The notes below the pieces were generated by a model. That model did no database searches, was not told the DNA's origin, and saw only the letters and a list, made by a program, of their open reading frames with translations. From the NCBI GenBank assembly GCA_966250335.1, contig CBINGZ010000011.1:62001-126000 (forward strand): a stretch of 64,000 nt of DNA, given 5' to 3'. This DNA is from OLB7 sp966250335. GTDB taxonomy: Bacteria; Bacteroidota; Ignavibacteria; OLB7. A program made the translations under genes and the position numbers. Below are positions 51,443 to 60,928 of the stretch, one piece after another (position 1 is the first letter of the stretch; the number at the start of each line of letters is the position of its first letter).

Positions 51443-51473
51443 TTTGATTCTTCTACAGGTCAGAATATATTTG
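51443..51473 (+). promoter_or_regulatory. Bacteroidota consensus promoter of ssb
   Basis: TTTG (51443-51446), exactly 19 bases, then TATATTTG (51466-51473): a full match to the TTTG-N19-TAnnTTTG consensus known for the Bacteroidota primary sigma factor. Transcription would start near 51479, giving a leader of about 68 bases. Confidence 0.8.
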
Positions 51474-51484
51474 ATGTCACTATG

Positions 51485-51509
51485 ACTACATATAATCAGT
51501 TTATGTAGT
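51485..51509 (+). promoter_or_regulatory. inverted repeat in the ssb leader
   Basis: ACTACATA (51485-51492) and TATGTAGT (51502-51509) are perfect inverted copies separated by nine AT-rich bases, just downstream of the predicted transcription start. It could be a repressor operator (for example SOS control) or an mRNA hairpin; the sequence alone does not decide. Confidence 0.5.
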
Positions 51510-51546
51510 TATAACAAACCTATATCACCACAGGAGTATAGAGCCA

Positions 51547-52038
51547 ATGGCACGCGGATTGAACAAGGTCATGCTCATCGGGCACATCCAGCCGAACGAC
51601 CCGGAGCTGCGTTATACACAGAACGGCCAGGCGGTCTGCACCTTCAAGATCGTCACGGACGAAAGCTACAAGGATCGTGAAGGGAACACGGTGGAACGCG
51701 CCGAATGGCATCATATCGTCTTCTGGGGAAAGCCGGGAGAGATCATCAGCCAGTACATGAAGAAGGGACGCCAGATCTTCGTCGAAGGACGGATCCAGAG
51801 CCGCAAGTACGAGGACAAGGAGGGGCAGACCCGGTATATCACCGAGATCGTCGGCTCCGACTTCGCCTTCCTCGACGGCGGTCGCGGCGGCGACGGTGAC
51901 CAGATGGGAGGCGGGCAGATGGGGGGTGGACAGGTGGGCGGAGGACGTTCCTCCGGCTCGCAGCAGGGGAACGAGGGAGTCTTCTCGAACTCCTCGTCCT
52001 CGTCGTCGTCGGTTGCCGATGACGACCTGCCGTTCTAG
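51547..52038 (+). CDS. ssb: single-stranded DNA-binding protein
   Basis: A 163-aa SSB. The N-terminal OB fold (1-110) shows GLNKVMLIGHIQPNDPELRY, TVERAEWHHIVFWGKPGEII and RQIFVEGRIQSRKY. A Gly-rich linker (GGGQMGGGQVGGGRSSG) and Ser-rich stretch lead to the acidic C-terminal tip VADDDLPF, which recruits repair and replication partners. AGGAG precedes the ATG by 12 bases, within the leader. Confidence 0.97.
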   Translation: MARGLNKVMLIGHIQPNDPELRYTQNGQAVCTFKIVTDESYKDREGNTVERAEWHHIVFWGKPGEIISQYMKKGRQIFVEGRIQSRKYEDKEGQTRYITEIVGSDFAFLDGGRGGDGDQMGGGQMGGGQVGGGRSSGSQQGNEGVFSNSSSSSSSVADDDLPF

Positions 52039-52082
52039 ATCGATCGAGGCTGTATCGCCGGGCTCCAGAGCCCCGGCCGACG

Positions 52083-52109
52083 GTAGCTCCGGAACGTAAC
52101 CGGAGCTAC
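52083..52109 (+). terminator. hairpin terminator after ssb
   Basis: GTAGCTCCGG (52083-52092) and CCGGAGCTAC (52100-52109) form a perfect 10-bp stem with an AACGTAA loop; TGCTGTTTTC follows. Confidence 0.75.
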
Positions 52110-52222
52110 TGCTGTTTTCGGAAGAGTCCCGCGCCTTCGAGCGGTTATGGTTCCGGCCGACGGTTGTCTTGGTCCGGGGCCCCGAAGGGCTGTCTGACGG
52201 TTTCATTCAAGCAGGACATCTC

Positions 52223-53170
52223 ATGACATCAACCAAGTCTCAGGAGATTCGTGTAGGGCTCGTGTCGGTCGTGGCAGTCCTCGTGCTGATCGTGGGGATT
52301 CTGTGGGGGAAGCGTATCGGATTCGGTGTTGATACCAGACATATCGTGATGGAGTTCCCCAACTCCAACGGCGTCGAGGTGGGAACCGTCGTGACGCTCA
52401 ACGGAGTCCGCAAGGGGAGCATCACCTCGGTGCAGACCGAGGCCGATCATGTGAGGATGGAGGCGCTGATCGATCCCTCCGTCCCTCTCCGTTCCGACGC
52501 GTCGGCCCATATCCAGATGCTGGAACTCACCGGCGGAAAGAAGGTCGAGCTGGAGACCGGCGCCGCTTCCGCACCCCTCGCCGCGAACACGACGATACCT
52601 GGTGTGGTGGAAGGGGATTTCAGCACGCTGATGGCCGCCGCCGGCGATCTGACGGTCGACGCGAAGCAGCTCTTTCACCGCCTTGATTCCACGATCACTC
52701 TGGTGACCGATATCATCGGCACCGAGGAGTTCCGGACCAATGTCCGCATCTCGCTCGCCAACATCGAGGATATCAGCACCAACACCCGCGAGCTGATCGT
52801 CAAGAGTCGTCCCAGGATCGAGCGGCTTCTCGCCAGCGCCAACGAGCTCACGACCGACCTGCAGGGGATCGTCTCCCGTACGTCGCCGAAGATCGATCAG
52901 CTCTTCGCCACCATCGACGCCACCGCGGACGACGCCCGCGGAGCGATCGGCTCCGCCAAGGGGACGATCGAACGCGCCGATGCCCTCCTGGTCAGACTCG
53001 ACAGGCTGGCATCCGAGATCGAGACGGGAGAGGGGATCGTGACGAAGATCATCTACGACAAACAGTTCGCCGACGAGATCGACCGGACCCTGAAAAGCGC
53101 GAAGGAACTGGTCGAGCAGATCAAGCGCTACGGCATCAACGCCAACGTCTCGCTCGGCCCCAAACCGTGA
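52223..53170 (+). CDS. mlaD: MlaD/MCE family lipid-transport protein
   Basis: A 315-aa protein with one N-terminal membrane helix (about residues 14-32, VSVVAVLVLIVGILWG). An MCE domain (about 40-120) follows: FPNSNGVEVGTVVTLNGVRK, GSITSVQTEADHVRMEALID. The rest is a long helical region (150-310) typical of MlaD/TTG2C substrate-binding subunits. The ATG at 52223 matches the helix; a longer frame from 52169 is less likely. The MlaE permease and MlaF ATPase are not adjacent, so it probably works with partners encoded elsewhere. Confidence 0.9.
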   Translation: MTSTKSQEIRVGLVSVVAVLVLIVGILWGKRIGFGVDTRHIVMEFPNSNGVEVGTVVTLNGVRKGSITSVQTEADHVRMEALIDPSVPLRSDASAHIQMLELTGGKKVELETGAASAPLAANTTIPGVVEGDFSTLMAAAGDLTVDAKQLFHRLDSTITLVTDIIGTEEFRTNVRISLANIEDISTNTRELIVKSRPRIERLLASANELTTDLQGIVSRTSPKIDQLFATIDATADDARGAIGSAKGTIERADALLVRLDRLASEIETGEGIVTKIIYDKQFADEIDRTLKSAKELVEQIKRYGINANVSLGPKP

Positions 53171-53193
53171 TCCGATCGCATTCGAGCAAGAAC

Positions 53194-53229
53194 AAAGGAA
53201 GGGAGATCCTCAGGGATCTCCCTTCCTTT
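53194..53229. terminator. bidirectional rho-independent terminator
   Basis: AAAGGAAGGGAGATCC (53194-53209) pairs with GGATCTCCCTTCCTTT (53214-53229) around TCAG, with A and T tracts on both sides. It serves mlaD (+) and the aminotransferase (-). Confidence 0.9.
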
Positions 53230-53279
53230 TATATCGCATCTTCAACCGGGGCCTGAATCCCGGGGCCGGGCCCCGGCTC

Positions 53280-54488
53280 CTACTCCGCCAGCTCCCTCAG
53301 CCCGCGGCTCAACCGCGCCACTCCCTCAACAATATCCTCCTCCGAGCAGGAATAGGAGAGCCTGAGCGACGTATCGTCTCCGAACGCCGATCCCGGAACC
53401 GTCGCCACGTGATGATTCCTCAGGAGGTGGGCGGAGACGGCTCCGCTGTTCGACGCCTTTTCCGAGAAATAGCGGTCGATCTTCATGAAGATGTAGAAGG
53501 CGCCGTCCGGGTGGGGGAATTCGATCTCCGGGACGGAGCCGAGCAGATCGACGATCAGATTCCGTCGCCGCTCGAAGGCGGCGACCATCCGCTCCACGTC
53601 GGCGGTGCCGCCGGTGAGGGCGGCGAGCGCCGCACGCTGGCTGATCGAGCTGATATTGGAGGTCATCTGGCTCTGAATCCTGGCCGCGGCCGCCACCACA
53701 TCCTCCGGACCGCACATATATCCCACTCTCCAGCCGGTCATCGAGAACGCCTTGGAGACCCCGTTGACGGTGACCGCCAGATCGCGCAGTTCCGGCATGG
53801 AGCCGATCGAGAGATGCTCGTTGCCGTCGTAGACGATCTTCTCGTAGAGCTCGTCGGAGACGACGTAGATCCCCGCGTCGGCGATCGCCCGCCCGATGTC
53901 GCGCAGTTCATCGGGAGTATACATCACCCCGGTGGGGTTCGAGGGGGAGTTGAGAATGATCCCCCTGGTGCGGGGACCGATCGCCGCGCGGACCTGCGAG
54001 GCGGTGATCTTGTAGCCGGTGTCGACGCTCGTCTGCAGCAGCACCGGCGTTCCCATCGCCAGCTTGACCACGTCGGGATAGCTCGTCCAGTAGGGGGAGG
54101 GGATCAGGATCTCATCCCCTTCGTCGACGACGGCGCTCAGGGCGTTGAAGATCGCATGCTTGCCGCCGCCGGTGACCAGCACCTGGTTCGGGGTGACGTT
54201 GATCCCGTTGTCGCGCGCGAACTTGTCGGCGACCGCCTGGCGCAGCTCCGGGATCCCCGCGGCCTGCGTGTACTTGGTGAAGTTCGCCTCGATCGCCGCG
54301 ACGGCAGCCTGCTTGATATGATCGGGTGTGGGGAAATCGGGCTCGCCGGTGGCGAGGGAAACGACGTGGATTCCATCGGCCTGCATCCGTTTCGCCTCGG
54401 CGGCGATCGCCAGCGTCGTGGCTTCGGCGATGGAACGTGCGCGCAGGGAGATCCTGCGTGATGTATCGGGAGGTTCGGGTATGCTCAT
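53280..54488 (-). CDS. aspartate aminotransferase family (class I/II, PLP)
   Basis: A 402-aa fold-type I aminotransferase. The PLP lysine is Lys246 in NGVSKAFSMTGWRVGY. Other landmarks are LATGEPDFPTP (44-55), GGGKHAIFNAL (107-117), NSPSNPTGV (180-188) and SDELYE (211-216). The subgroup Ib pattern fits bacterial aspartate or prephenate aminotransferases. It is a single gene with a terminator at its end. Substrate assignment to aspartate/2-oxoglutarate is by family. Confidence 0.93.
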   Translation of the reverse strand: MSIPEPPDTSRRISLRARSIAEATTLAIAAEAKRMQADGIHVVSLATGEPDFPTPDHIKQAAVAAIEANFTKYTQAAGIPELRQAVADKFARDNGINVTPNQVLVTGGGKHAIFNALSAVVDEGDEILIPSPYWTSYPDVVKLAMGTPVLLQTSVDTGYKITASQVRAAIGPRTRGIILNSPSNPTGVMYTPDELRDIGRAIADAGIYVVSDELYEKIVYDGNEHLSIGSMPELRDLAVTVNGVSKAFSMTGWRVGYMCGPEDVVAAAARIQSQMTSNISSISQRAALAALTGGTADVERMVAAFERRRNLIVDLLGSVPEIEFPHPDGAFYIFMKIDRYFSEKASNSGAVSAHLLRNHHVATVPGSAFGDDTSLRLSYSCSEEDIVEGVARLSRGLRELAE

Positions 54489-54656
54489 CGGGCAAATCTA
54501 ACCAGAATTCGGCTTGCCGGAAACCCATCCGCGCCGTGCCGCAAGACTTTCGGGAAAAGGATCGCGACGATTCTCTCCCCCTGAAACGAACGATGGGGCC
54601 CGGCGCGTTGACGGACCCCATCGGATACATATCACATTGCGAACAAACCCGCCGGC

Positions 54657-57167
54657 TCAGATTCCGACGTCGATCCGCAGAGCGAGCATCCGCGGCTGGC
54701 CGAAATGCGTCCCGCCGAAGCTCGACTCGAACTTGTAGAGATACCTGGTGTCGAGGATGTTGGTCGCCGTCAGGGTGAGCCTGCCGTGCAGACCGGAGGC
54801 CCCTCTGTACTCGTAGCCGGCGGCCAGATCGAAGACCGCGTGCGGCGCCACCGACTTGTCGGGCGAGCCCGGCTCCTCGCTCTCCAGCGAGAGAAGGTCG
54901 ATCACTTCATCCGAATAGCCTCTGTTCTTCAGCTCGATACGCGATGCTTCCGGGTCGAGCCCCACGCCGTTCCGATCGGCGAGGTCGAACGGCAGACCCG
55001 AATCGAACCGTCCCCCCAGAATTCCGAAGAAGCCGCTGGAGTGATCGTACTTCAGGTTCATGACCGCCGTCAGAATCTGGTTATGCTCGGTTGGGAAGAT
55101 ATCCTCGCCGGCGAAGGGATGGGAGTAGTTCTTTCCCTCCTCACCCAGAATCAGACCGGCGGCGACGGGGGAGGAGCCATCCTCCGGCTTCATGCCGATC
55201 GCCACGCCGCTGGAGATCGCGAGGAATCCTGAGAGGTTGTTCCATCCGTGCAGATCGGCGCGGAGTTCACCCCCGGCGACCAGCCCCTGCTTCAGATTGA
55301 TCGGGAAGATGATGCCGGAGTTGCCGAGCTCGGCCTTCACGATGAAGTCGTCGATCAGCTTGCCGTAGCCGGCGAAGTCGAGGGTGACGAACTCGTTCAG
55401 TCTGTAGAGCGCGCCGATCTCCAGGTCGTGAGCCTTCTCGCTCCGTACACGGGTCGGCGTCGTTCCCTGCTCGGCGCCGGTCAGCGTCCGCGCCTCGTCC
55501 GAACTGGAGACGAGGATGTTCTCGATCGGCGCCTGCATCACCCGGCGGCTGTAGCTGGCGCGGAGCACCAGGTCGTCGTTCCAGGCGTAGGCCGCGGCGG
55601 CGCGGGGGGAGATCGACGTCTCCTGTTCGAAGAGATCGAACATGTCGAACCGGATCCCCGCGTTGATCGTCCACTGGTCGAACTGCACGCGATCCTCGAC
55701 ATATCCGGAATATCGCTTTCCGTCCATTTCATCGTTCACGAGGAAGGGGGCGCCTCCCTGGGTGATATCGTAGGGGCGGTAGCGGAGATCTCCTCCGGAG
55801 ACGTTCGGATCGGAGAGGGCGGGGTTGACCACGGCGAAGGTAAAGAACTCCTTCAGCGGGTAGACCTCGCCGCCGACGCCGGCATGGAGCGTGTTGTCGG
55901 CGTTGAACCAGTCGGTTTTCGTGGTGAACTCCACCTGGCCGCCGGTGGCTCCGTTCGAGCGGTCGGCGCCGATGAAGAACTTCTCGTTCTGCGATACGGC
56001 GAGGGTCGAATCCTGGGCGTTCCCGATCCGCATCAGCCCGCCGCTCGTCGTCTCGGCGGAGGCGTGGCGCCGATATCCCAGGACGCTCAGCACCGAGTTC
56101 TCGCCGAGCGTCGCGTTCAATCGCGCTCCGACCATATAATCCTTCATATCCTGCTGCTGGTCCTGCGGAACGGCGACGATCCTCGAGTTGGGGACCGAGA
56201 AGGTCGTCGTGTTGTAGCCGCCGAGGACCGTCAGGTCGATCTGCTCGGTGATGATCGCGTTGATCTTTCCGAAGTAGTGCCGCGACTCACCCTGGTCGTG
56301 GATCGGATCGCCGAGCGCGATCGGGTCGAGATAGCGGTCCGACTCGCTCCCGCTGACCGAGAAGAAGCCGGCGACCCGCCCGCCGAGATTTCCCCCCATC
56401 TCCACCGAGAGATCCTTCGTCGCGAACGACCCGTAGCCGGCCGAGGCGCTCATGAAGTAGGGAGCATCGAATCCCGATTTTGTCGTGAGCGCCAGCACGC
56501 CGGCCGCCGCCACGCCGTACTCCGCGTTCAGCCCGCCGGTCTGGACGTTCACCGACTTGATCAGATCGGCGTCGAAGAGGCTGGAGTAGACCCGTGTGAG
56601 GTTGGAGGTGACCGGTATCCCGTCGATCACGTACTGAAGGTGCGCGTCCTCGCCGCGGATATGGAGCCGTCCATCCTCATCCGGAACCACCCCCGGCGTG
56701 CTCTTCAGGATCGCCTCGATCTTCTGCCCGCCGTTGATCACGGGGAGATCGGCGATCGCCGCCGCCGTGTAGAGCTTGGAGGTTCCGCTCCTGGAGCGGT
56801 CGAGCTCCGTTCGGGAGGTCTGCACGATCACCTCCGGCGCCGTATACGCCCTGATCGAATCGAAGACGATACGGACGGGAGCCGCCGAGACGACGTTGAC
56901 GACCCTGGCGGCGATCATCACGGAGTCGAGCAGAAGATCGACACGATAACGGGCGAACGGGACTTCATGGAAAATGAAATCCCCGTCGGACCTGACGGGG
57001 ACTGTTTCGATGGCGGCGTCGGTGGAGATCTCGACGATCCGTGCGCTGATCTCTCCGGAAAGGGTCTTATCGCGCAACGATCCGATGATCGTGCCGGTCG
57101 ACTGCTGCGCGTGCGCGGCAAGCGGAGCCGCAACCAGCAGAAGAAGGGGGAGAAGAGGTGCCTTCAT
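54657..57167 (-). CDS. TonB-dependent outer-membrane receptor
   Basis: An 836-aa receptor. The signal peptide is MKAPLLPLLLLVAAPLAAHA. A CarboxypepD_reg-like beta-sandwich (about 25-110) is followed by a plug domain (about 115-235; GQKIEAILKSTPGVVPDEDG, IRGEDAHLQYVIDGIPVT, GGLNAEYGVAAAGVLALTTK) and a 22-strand barrel ending LALRIDVGI. ATG 57167 begins the signal peptide; the frame is open further upstream. No SusD or transporter partner is adjacent, so the ligand is unknown. Confidence 0.92.
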   Translation of the reverse strand: MKAPLLPLLLLVAAPLAAHAQQSTGTIIGSLRDKTLSGEISARIVEISTDAAIETVPVRSDGDFIFHEVPFARYRVDLLLDSVMIAARVVNVVSAAPVRIVFDSIRAYTAPEVIVQTSRTELDRSRSGTSKLYTAAAIADLPVINGGQKIEAILKSTPGVVPDEDGRLHIRGEDAHLQYVIDGIPVTSNLTRVYSSLFDADLIKSVNVQTGGLNAEYGVAAAGVLALTTKSGFDAPYFMSASAGYGSFATKDLSVEMGGNLGGRVAGFFSVSGSESDRYLDPIALGDPIHDQGESRHYFGKINAIITEQIDLTVLGGYNTTTFSVPNSRIVAVPQDQQQDMKDYMVGARLNATLGENSVLSVLGYRRHASAETTSGGLMRIGNAQDSTLAVSQNEKFFIGADRSNGATGGQVEFTTKTDWFNADNTLHAGVGGEVYPLKEFFTFAVVNPALSDPNVSGGDLRYRPYDITQGGAPFLVNDEMDGKRYSGYVEDRVQFDQWTINAGIRFDMFDLFEQETSISPRAAAAYAWNDDLVLRASYSRRVMQAPIENILVSSSDEARTLTGAEQGTTPTRVRSEKAHDLEIGALYRLNEFVTLDFAGYGKLIDDFIVKAELGNSGIIFPINLKQGLVAGGELRADLHGWNNLSGFLAISSGVAIGMKPEDGSSPVAAGLILGEEGKNYSHPFAGEDIFPTEHNQILTAVMNLKYDHSSGFFGILGGRFDSGLPFDLADRNGVGLDPEASRIELKNRGYSDEVIDLLSLESEEPGSPDKSVAPHAVFDLAAGYEYRGASGLHGRLTLTATNILDTRYLYKFESSFGGTHFGQPRMLALRIDVGI

Positions 57168-57264
57168 GTATATCCCGGGTTGAGTTCGTCTGAAGAGCTG
57201 TCGGATGTGGACCAAATTTACGGCGGAAGAGCCGCCGTTGCGATGGAATTCCGTCATGACTCCT

Positions 57265-60200
57265 CTACGACTGGCCGCTCTGTCCGTGACTGTTGAACTT
57301 GACGTTGTCACGACCGTAGATGTCGGCGAGTCCGTCGACCAGTTCCCTGCTCGCGGTGATCGGGAACTTCCGTGAGACCCATTTCCCAAGAAGCTCGCGC
57401 TGCGAGTCGTATACCCTGAAGATGCACTCCAGCTCCCCCTGGTTCGCGCGGAAGAGATGATAGGTCCGCTCCACGGCATCCTCGGCGACGTTCTCCAGCT
57501 GCACGTTCACCGCCAGGGAGGTGGCGAAGCGGGCCCGCGCCTTCTCCATCGGGATGACGTCGTCGACCACGATCTTGATCCCGTCGGAGCCGCCGACCTC
57601 CCCCTTGCCGGTCACGAAGACCATCGACCCCTCGGTGAGCATCGAGCCGAAGCGCTTGTAGGCGTCGCTCCAGAAGATGCATTCGGCCTTGCCGGTGAAG
57701 TCCTCGATCACCGCGAAGGCTATTCTGTTCTCGCGTCTGTCGAGTTTGGTGCGGATGGAACTGATGATGCCGCACACCCGCACCGGCGCCTCGAACACTG
57801 CATCCTCCTCGACCTCTCCCAGTTTGAGCTGCGAGAACGCCTCGACCTCGGCCGTGAACTCCTGGAGCGGGTGGCCGCTCACGTAGAAGTTCAGCATCTC
57901 CTTCTCCTTCGCCAGCTTCTCGAACCTGGTCCACTCGCGCGCGGTCGGCATCGAGGGCTCCGGGAGCTTCCCCCCGACCTCGTCGGGATCGGCGAAGAGG
58001 GAGGTCATGCCGGAGAGGGCGGAGGAGGCGCAGGCGCTTGCGTACTGGATCGCGGAGTCGATCGCCTCGCTGCACTGCGCGCGGTTGGGGTGGAGCGAGT
58101 CGAACGCTCCGGAAAGGATAAGGGCTTCGATCAGCCGTTTGTTCACGACGCTGGAGCCCGCAAGACGGCGGGTGAAATCGAAGATCGAGGTGAAGGGACC
58201 GTCGACGCTCCGCTGTTTCAGGATATCGCCCACGGCCCCTTCGCCGACGTTTCTGATCGCCGCCATGCCGAAGCGTATGCCGTCCCCCACGACCGAAAAA
58301 TCGATCTGCGATTGATTGACGTCGGGGGGAAGCACCTTGATCTCGAACTTCCTCGCCTCGTCGATCAGCTTCACGACCTTTGCCAGATCGTGCGCTTCGG
58401 CCGTCATGTTGGCCGCCAGGAATTCAGCCGTGTAGTTCGCCTTCAGCCAGGCCGTCTGGTAGGCGAGATAGCTGTAGGCAAGGGAGTGGGACTTGTTGAA
58501 GCCGTAGTCGGCGAACTTTACCATCATGTCCCAGATCTCGTCGGAGGTCTTCTTGTCGATGCCGTTCTTCTTGCACCCCTGGAAGTAGCCCTCCTTCATC
58601 TCCTCCATATACTTGATCTGCTTCTTTCCCATGGCGCGGCGCAGATTGTCGGCCTGTGCCAGGGTGAAGCCGCCGAGCTGCTGGGCGATCTGCATGATCT
58701 GCTCCTGGTAGACGCAGATGCCGTAGGTCTTTCCCAGGATCGGCTCGAGCATCGGATGGAGATATGTGATCGGCTTCCTTCCCCATTTCCGCTCGATGAA
58801 CTCCGGGATGTTCTCCATCGGACCGGGACGATAGAGAGCGTTCATCGCAGTGAGATCTTCCAGCGACTCCGGCTTCAGCTCCTTCAGATACTTCTGCATC
58901 GGCGCCGATTCGAACTGGAAGACGGCCGTCGTGGAGCCCTTGCCGACCAGCTCGTACGTCTTGCGGTCGTCGAGCGGGATATCGTCGATGACGATCTCGA
59001 TGTTGTAGCGCTCCTTGATCAGCTCCAGCGTCGTGTCGATGATCGAGAGGGTGCGCAGCCCCAGAAAGTCCATCTTGATGAGGCCAGCCTCCTCCAGATA
59101 GTTCATGGTATACTGCGATGCAAGCCCGGAGTCGGGGGTCTTGTAGAGGGGGATGTAATCCTCCAGCGGACCAGGCGCGATCACCACACCCGCGGCGTGG
59201 AGCGATGTATTCCGGCAGAAGCCTTCCAGCACCAGCGAGTATTCGATCAGCTTCTTCAACTGCGGATCGTCGGAATCCTTTACCCATCGCAGCTCGGGCC
59301 CGTCGATCGCCTCCTGGATCGACTGGACACGACCGAACTTCACGGAGATCTTCTCGGTGATCGAGTTGACAATGGGAAGGGGAAGGCCGAGCACGCGCCC
59401 GACATCCTTCAGAACGGCGCGCGAGGAGAGCGTTCCGAAGGTGATGATCTGCGCCACGGCATCCTCGCCGTATTTCTCCTTCACGTAGTCGATCACGATT
59501 TCGCGTTTGTTGTCGGCGAAATCGATGTCGATATCGGGCATCGAGACGCGATCCGGGTTCAGGAAGCGTTCGAAGAGGAGATCGTACTTCAGCGGGTCGA
59601 CGTTGGTGATCTTCAGCGCGTAGGCGACAAGGCTTCCGGCCGCGCTCCCACGGCCCGGACCGACGCTGACCCCCTTTTCCCGGGCGGCCCTGATGAAATC
59701 CCAGACGATCAGGAAGTAGCCGGAATATCCCATCCGGGTGATGACGTCCAGCTCGAACTCGGTCCGCTCGCGTATCGGGTCGGAGATCTCACCATATCGT
59801 TCTCCGATACCGATCCAGGTCCGCTCGCGGACGTACTCGTCCAGATCCTTCGCCGACGACTCGGAGGGGACTTCGAACTTCGGCATGTGGATCGTGTTCG
59901 GGAGCTCCACATTGCATTTCTCGGCGATGGCGACGCTGTTTTCGATCGCGCCGGGATATTCTCCGAGCAGCTCCGCCATCTCGTCGGCGCTCTTGAAGTA
60001 GTAGTTGTCGGTCCCGTAGCGGAGCTCGTTCTCCACGTCGAACGTCGAGCCGGCCTTGGAGGCGTCGCGGATATGGAGCAGAACGTTGTGCGCCACCGCG
60101 TGATCCTTCCGGATGTAATGGCAGTCGTTGGTGGCGACCAGTTGAATGTTCAGCTCCTGCGCCAGCCTCGGCATCCCCTCCAGCACAGGTTTGTCGACCG

Positions 60201-60750
60201 GGATGAAATGATTCTGGACCTCCAGGTAGAAATCGTCCTCGAAGAGCTCCCGGTACCAGATCGCCGCGTCGCGTGCAGCCGCGTAATCCTCGTTCACCAG
60301 ATGCGCCGACACGACACCGCCGGCGCACGCCGAGAGCGCCACCAGACCGTTGCGACATTCCGCCAGCAGTTCACGGTCGATGCGGGGCTTGTAGTAGTAG
60401 CCTTCGGTGTGGGCGCGGCTGGTCAGGCGGTTCAGGTTCTGATATCCTTCAAAGTCCTTGGCGAGAAGCACCAGATGGAAGTAGTTCCGCTTCTTCTTCC
60501 CGGTGGTGGTCAGCGCCTTCTGCCGGCGCGGGCCGTCGGCCACATACACCTCGCATCCCATGATCGGCTTCACGCCGGCCTTCTTCGCTTTCTTGTAGAA
60601 CTCGAACAGACCGAAGTTCACGCCGTGGTCGGTCATGGCGACCGCCGGCATCTGCTGTTCGACCGCCGATTTGATCAGCCCTTCCGGCGTGCAGGCGCCG
60701 TCGAGGAGAGAGTAGTGCGTGTGGTTGTGGAGATGTATGAACTGCGGCAT
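57265..60750 (-). CDS. dnaE: DNA polymerase III alpha subunit
   Basis: A 1161-aa replicative polymerase. An N-terminal PHP domain (FIHLHNHTHYSLLDGAC, AMTDHGVNFG) is followed by the polIII palm with GPGRGSAAGSLVAYALKI (364-381) and catalytic PDIDIDF (405-411). Thumb/finger regions follow, then a helix-hairpin-helix (FNKSHSLAYSYLAYQTAWL near 745) and a C-terminal OB fold (VRVCGIISSIRTKLDRREN). The start is ATG 60750 (MPQFIHLHNH); a further in-frame ATG at 60792 adds 14 unrelated residues. Full length. Confidence 0.97.
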   Translation of the reverse strand: MPQFIHLHNHTHYSLLDGACTPEGLIKSAVEQQMPAVAMTDHGVNFGLFEFYKKAKKAGVKPIMGCEVYVADGPRRQKALTTTGKKKRNYFHLVLLAKDFEGYQNLNRLTSRAHTEGYYYKPRIDRELLAECRNGLVALSACAGGVVSAHLVNEDYAAARDAAIWYRELFEDDFYLEVQNHFIPVDKPVLEGMPRLAQELNIQLVATNDCHYIRKDHAVAHNVLLHIRDASKAGSTFDVENELRYGTDNYYFKSADEMAELLGEYPGAIENSVAIAEKCNVELPNTIHMPKFEVPSESSAKDLDEYVRERTWIGIGERYGEISDPIRERTEFELDVITRMGYSGYFLIVWDFIRAAREKGVSVGPGRGSAAGSLVAYALKITNVDPLKYDLLFERFLNPDRVSMPDIDIDFADNKREIVIDYVKEKYGEDAVAQIITFGTLSSRAVLKDVGRVLGLPLPIVNSITEKISVKFGRVQSIQEAIDGPELRWVKDSDDPQLKKLIEYSLVLEGFCRNTSLHAAGVVIAPGPLEDYIPLYKTPDSGLASQYTMNYLEEAGLIKMDFLGLRTLSIIDTTLELIKERYNIEIVIDDIPLDDRKTYELVGKGSTTAVFQFESAPMQKYLKELKPESLEDLTAMNALYRPGPMENIPEFIERKWGRKPITYLHPMLEPILGKTYGICVYQEQIMQIAQQLGGFTLAQADNLRRAMGKKQIKYMEEMKEGYFQGCKKNGIDKKTSDEIWDMMVKFADYGFNKSHSLAYSYLAYQTAWLKANYTAEFLAANMTAEAHDLAKVVKLIDEARKFEIKVLPPDVNQSQIDFSVVGDGIRFGMAAIRNVGEGAVGDILKQRSVDGPFTSIFDFTRRLAGSSVVNKRLIEALILSGAFDSLHPNRAQCSEAIDSAIQYASACASSALSGMTSLFADPDEVGGKLPEPSMPTAREWTRFEKLAKEKEMLNFYVSGHPLQEFTAEVEAFSQLKLGEVEEDAVFEAPVRVCGIISSIRTKLDRRENRIAFAVIEDFTGKAECIFWSDAYKRFGSMLTEGSMVFVTGKGEVGGSDGIKIVVDDVIPMEKARARFATSLAVNVQLENVAEDAVERTYHLFRANQGELECIFRVYDSQRELLGKWVSRKFPITASRELVDGLADIYGRDNVKFNSHGQSGQS

Positions 60751-60928
60751 AACGTGATTCGCAAACGGAGTAGGAGGAGGAGACATCCTCACGATGCGGC
60801 GGACCCGGATCGAGGGGGGACAAAGTTAGAAAGGGCGGGGGCAACCGCAAGCGGGAAGATGGAGGGAAGGGGAAAGGGGGTGATTTTGCGAACAGAGGGC
60901 CCTGTTTCCGTCGCGGTCCGACCGGACC

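Noticed and set aside
55248..57296. 682-codon plus-strand frame opposite the TonB receptor
   Set aside because: Antisense shadow; the minus-strand receptor has signal peptide, plug and barrel.
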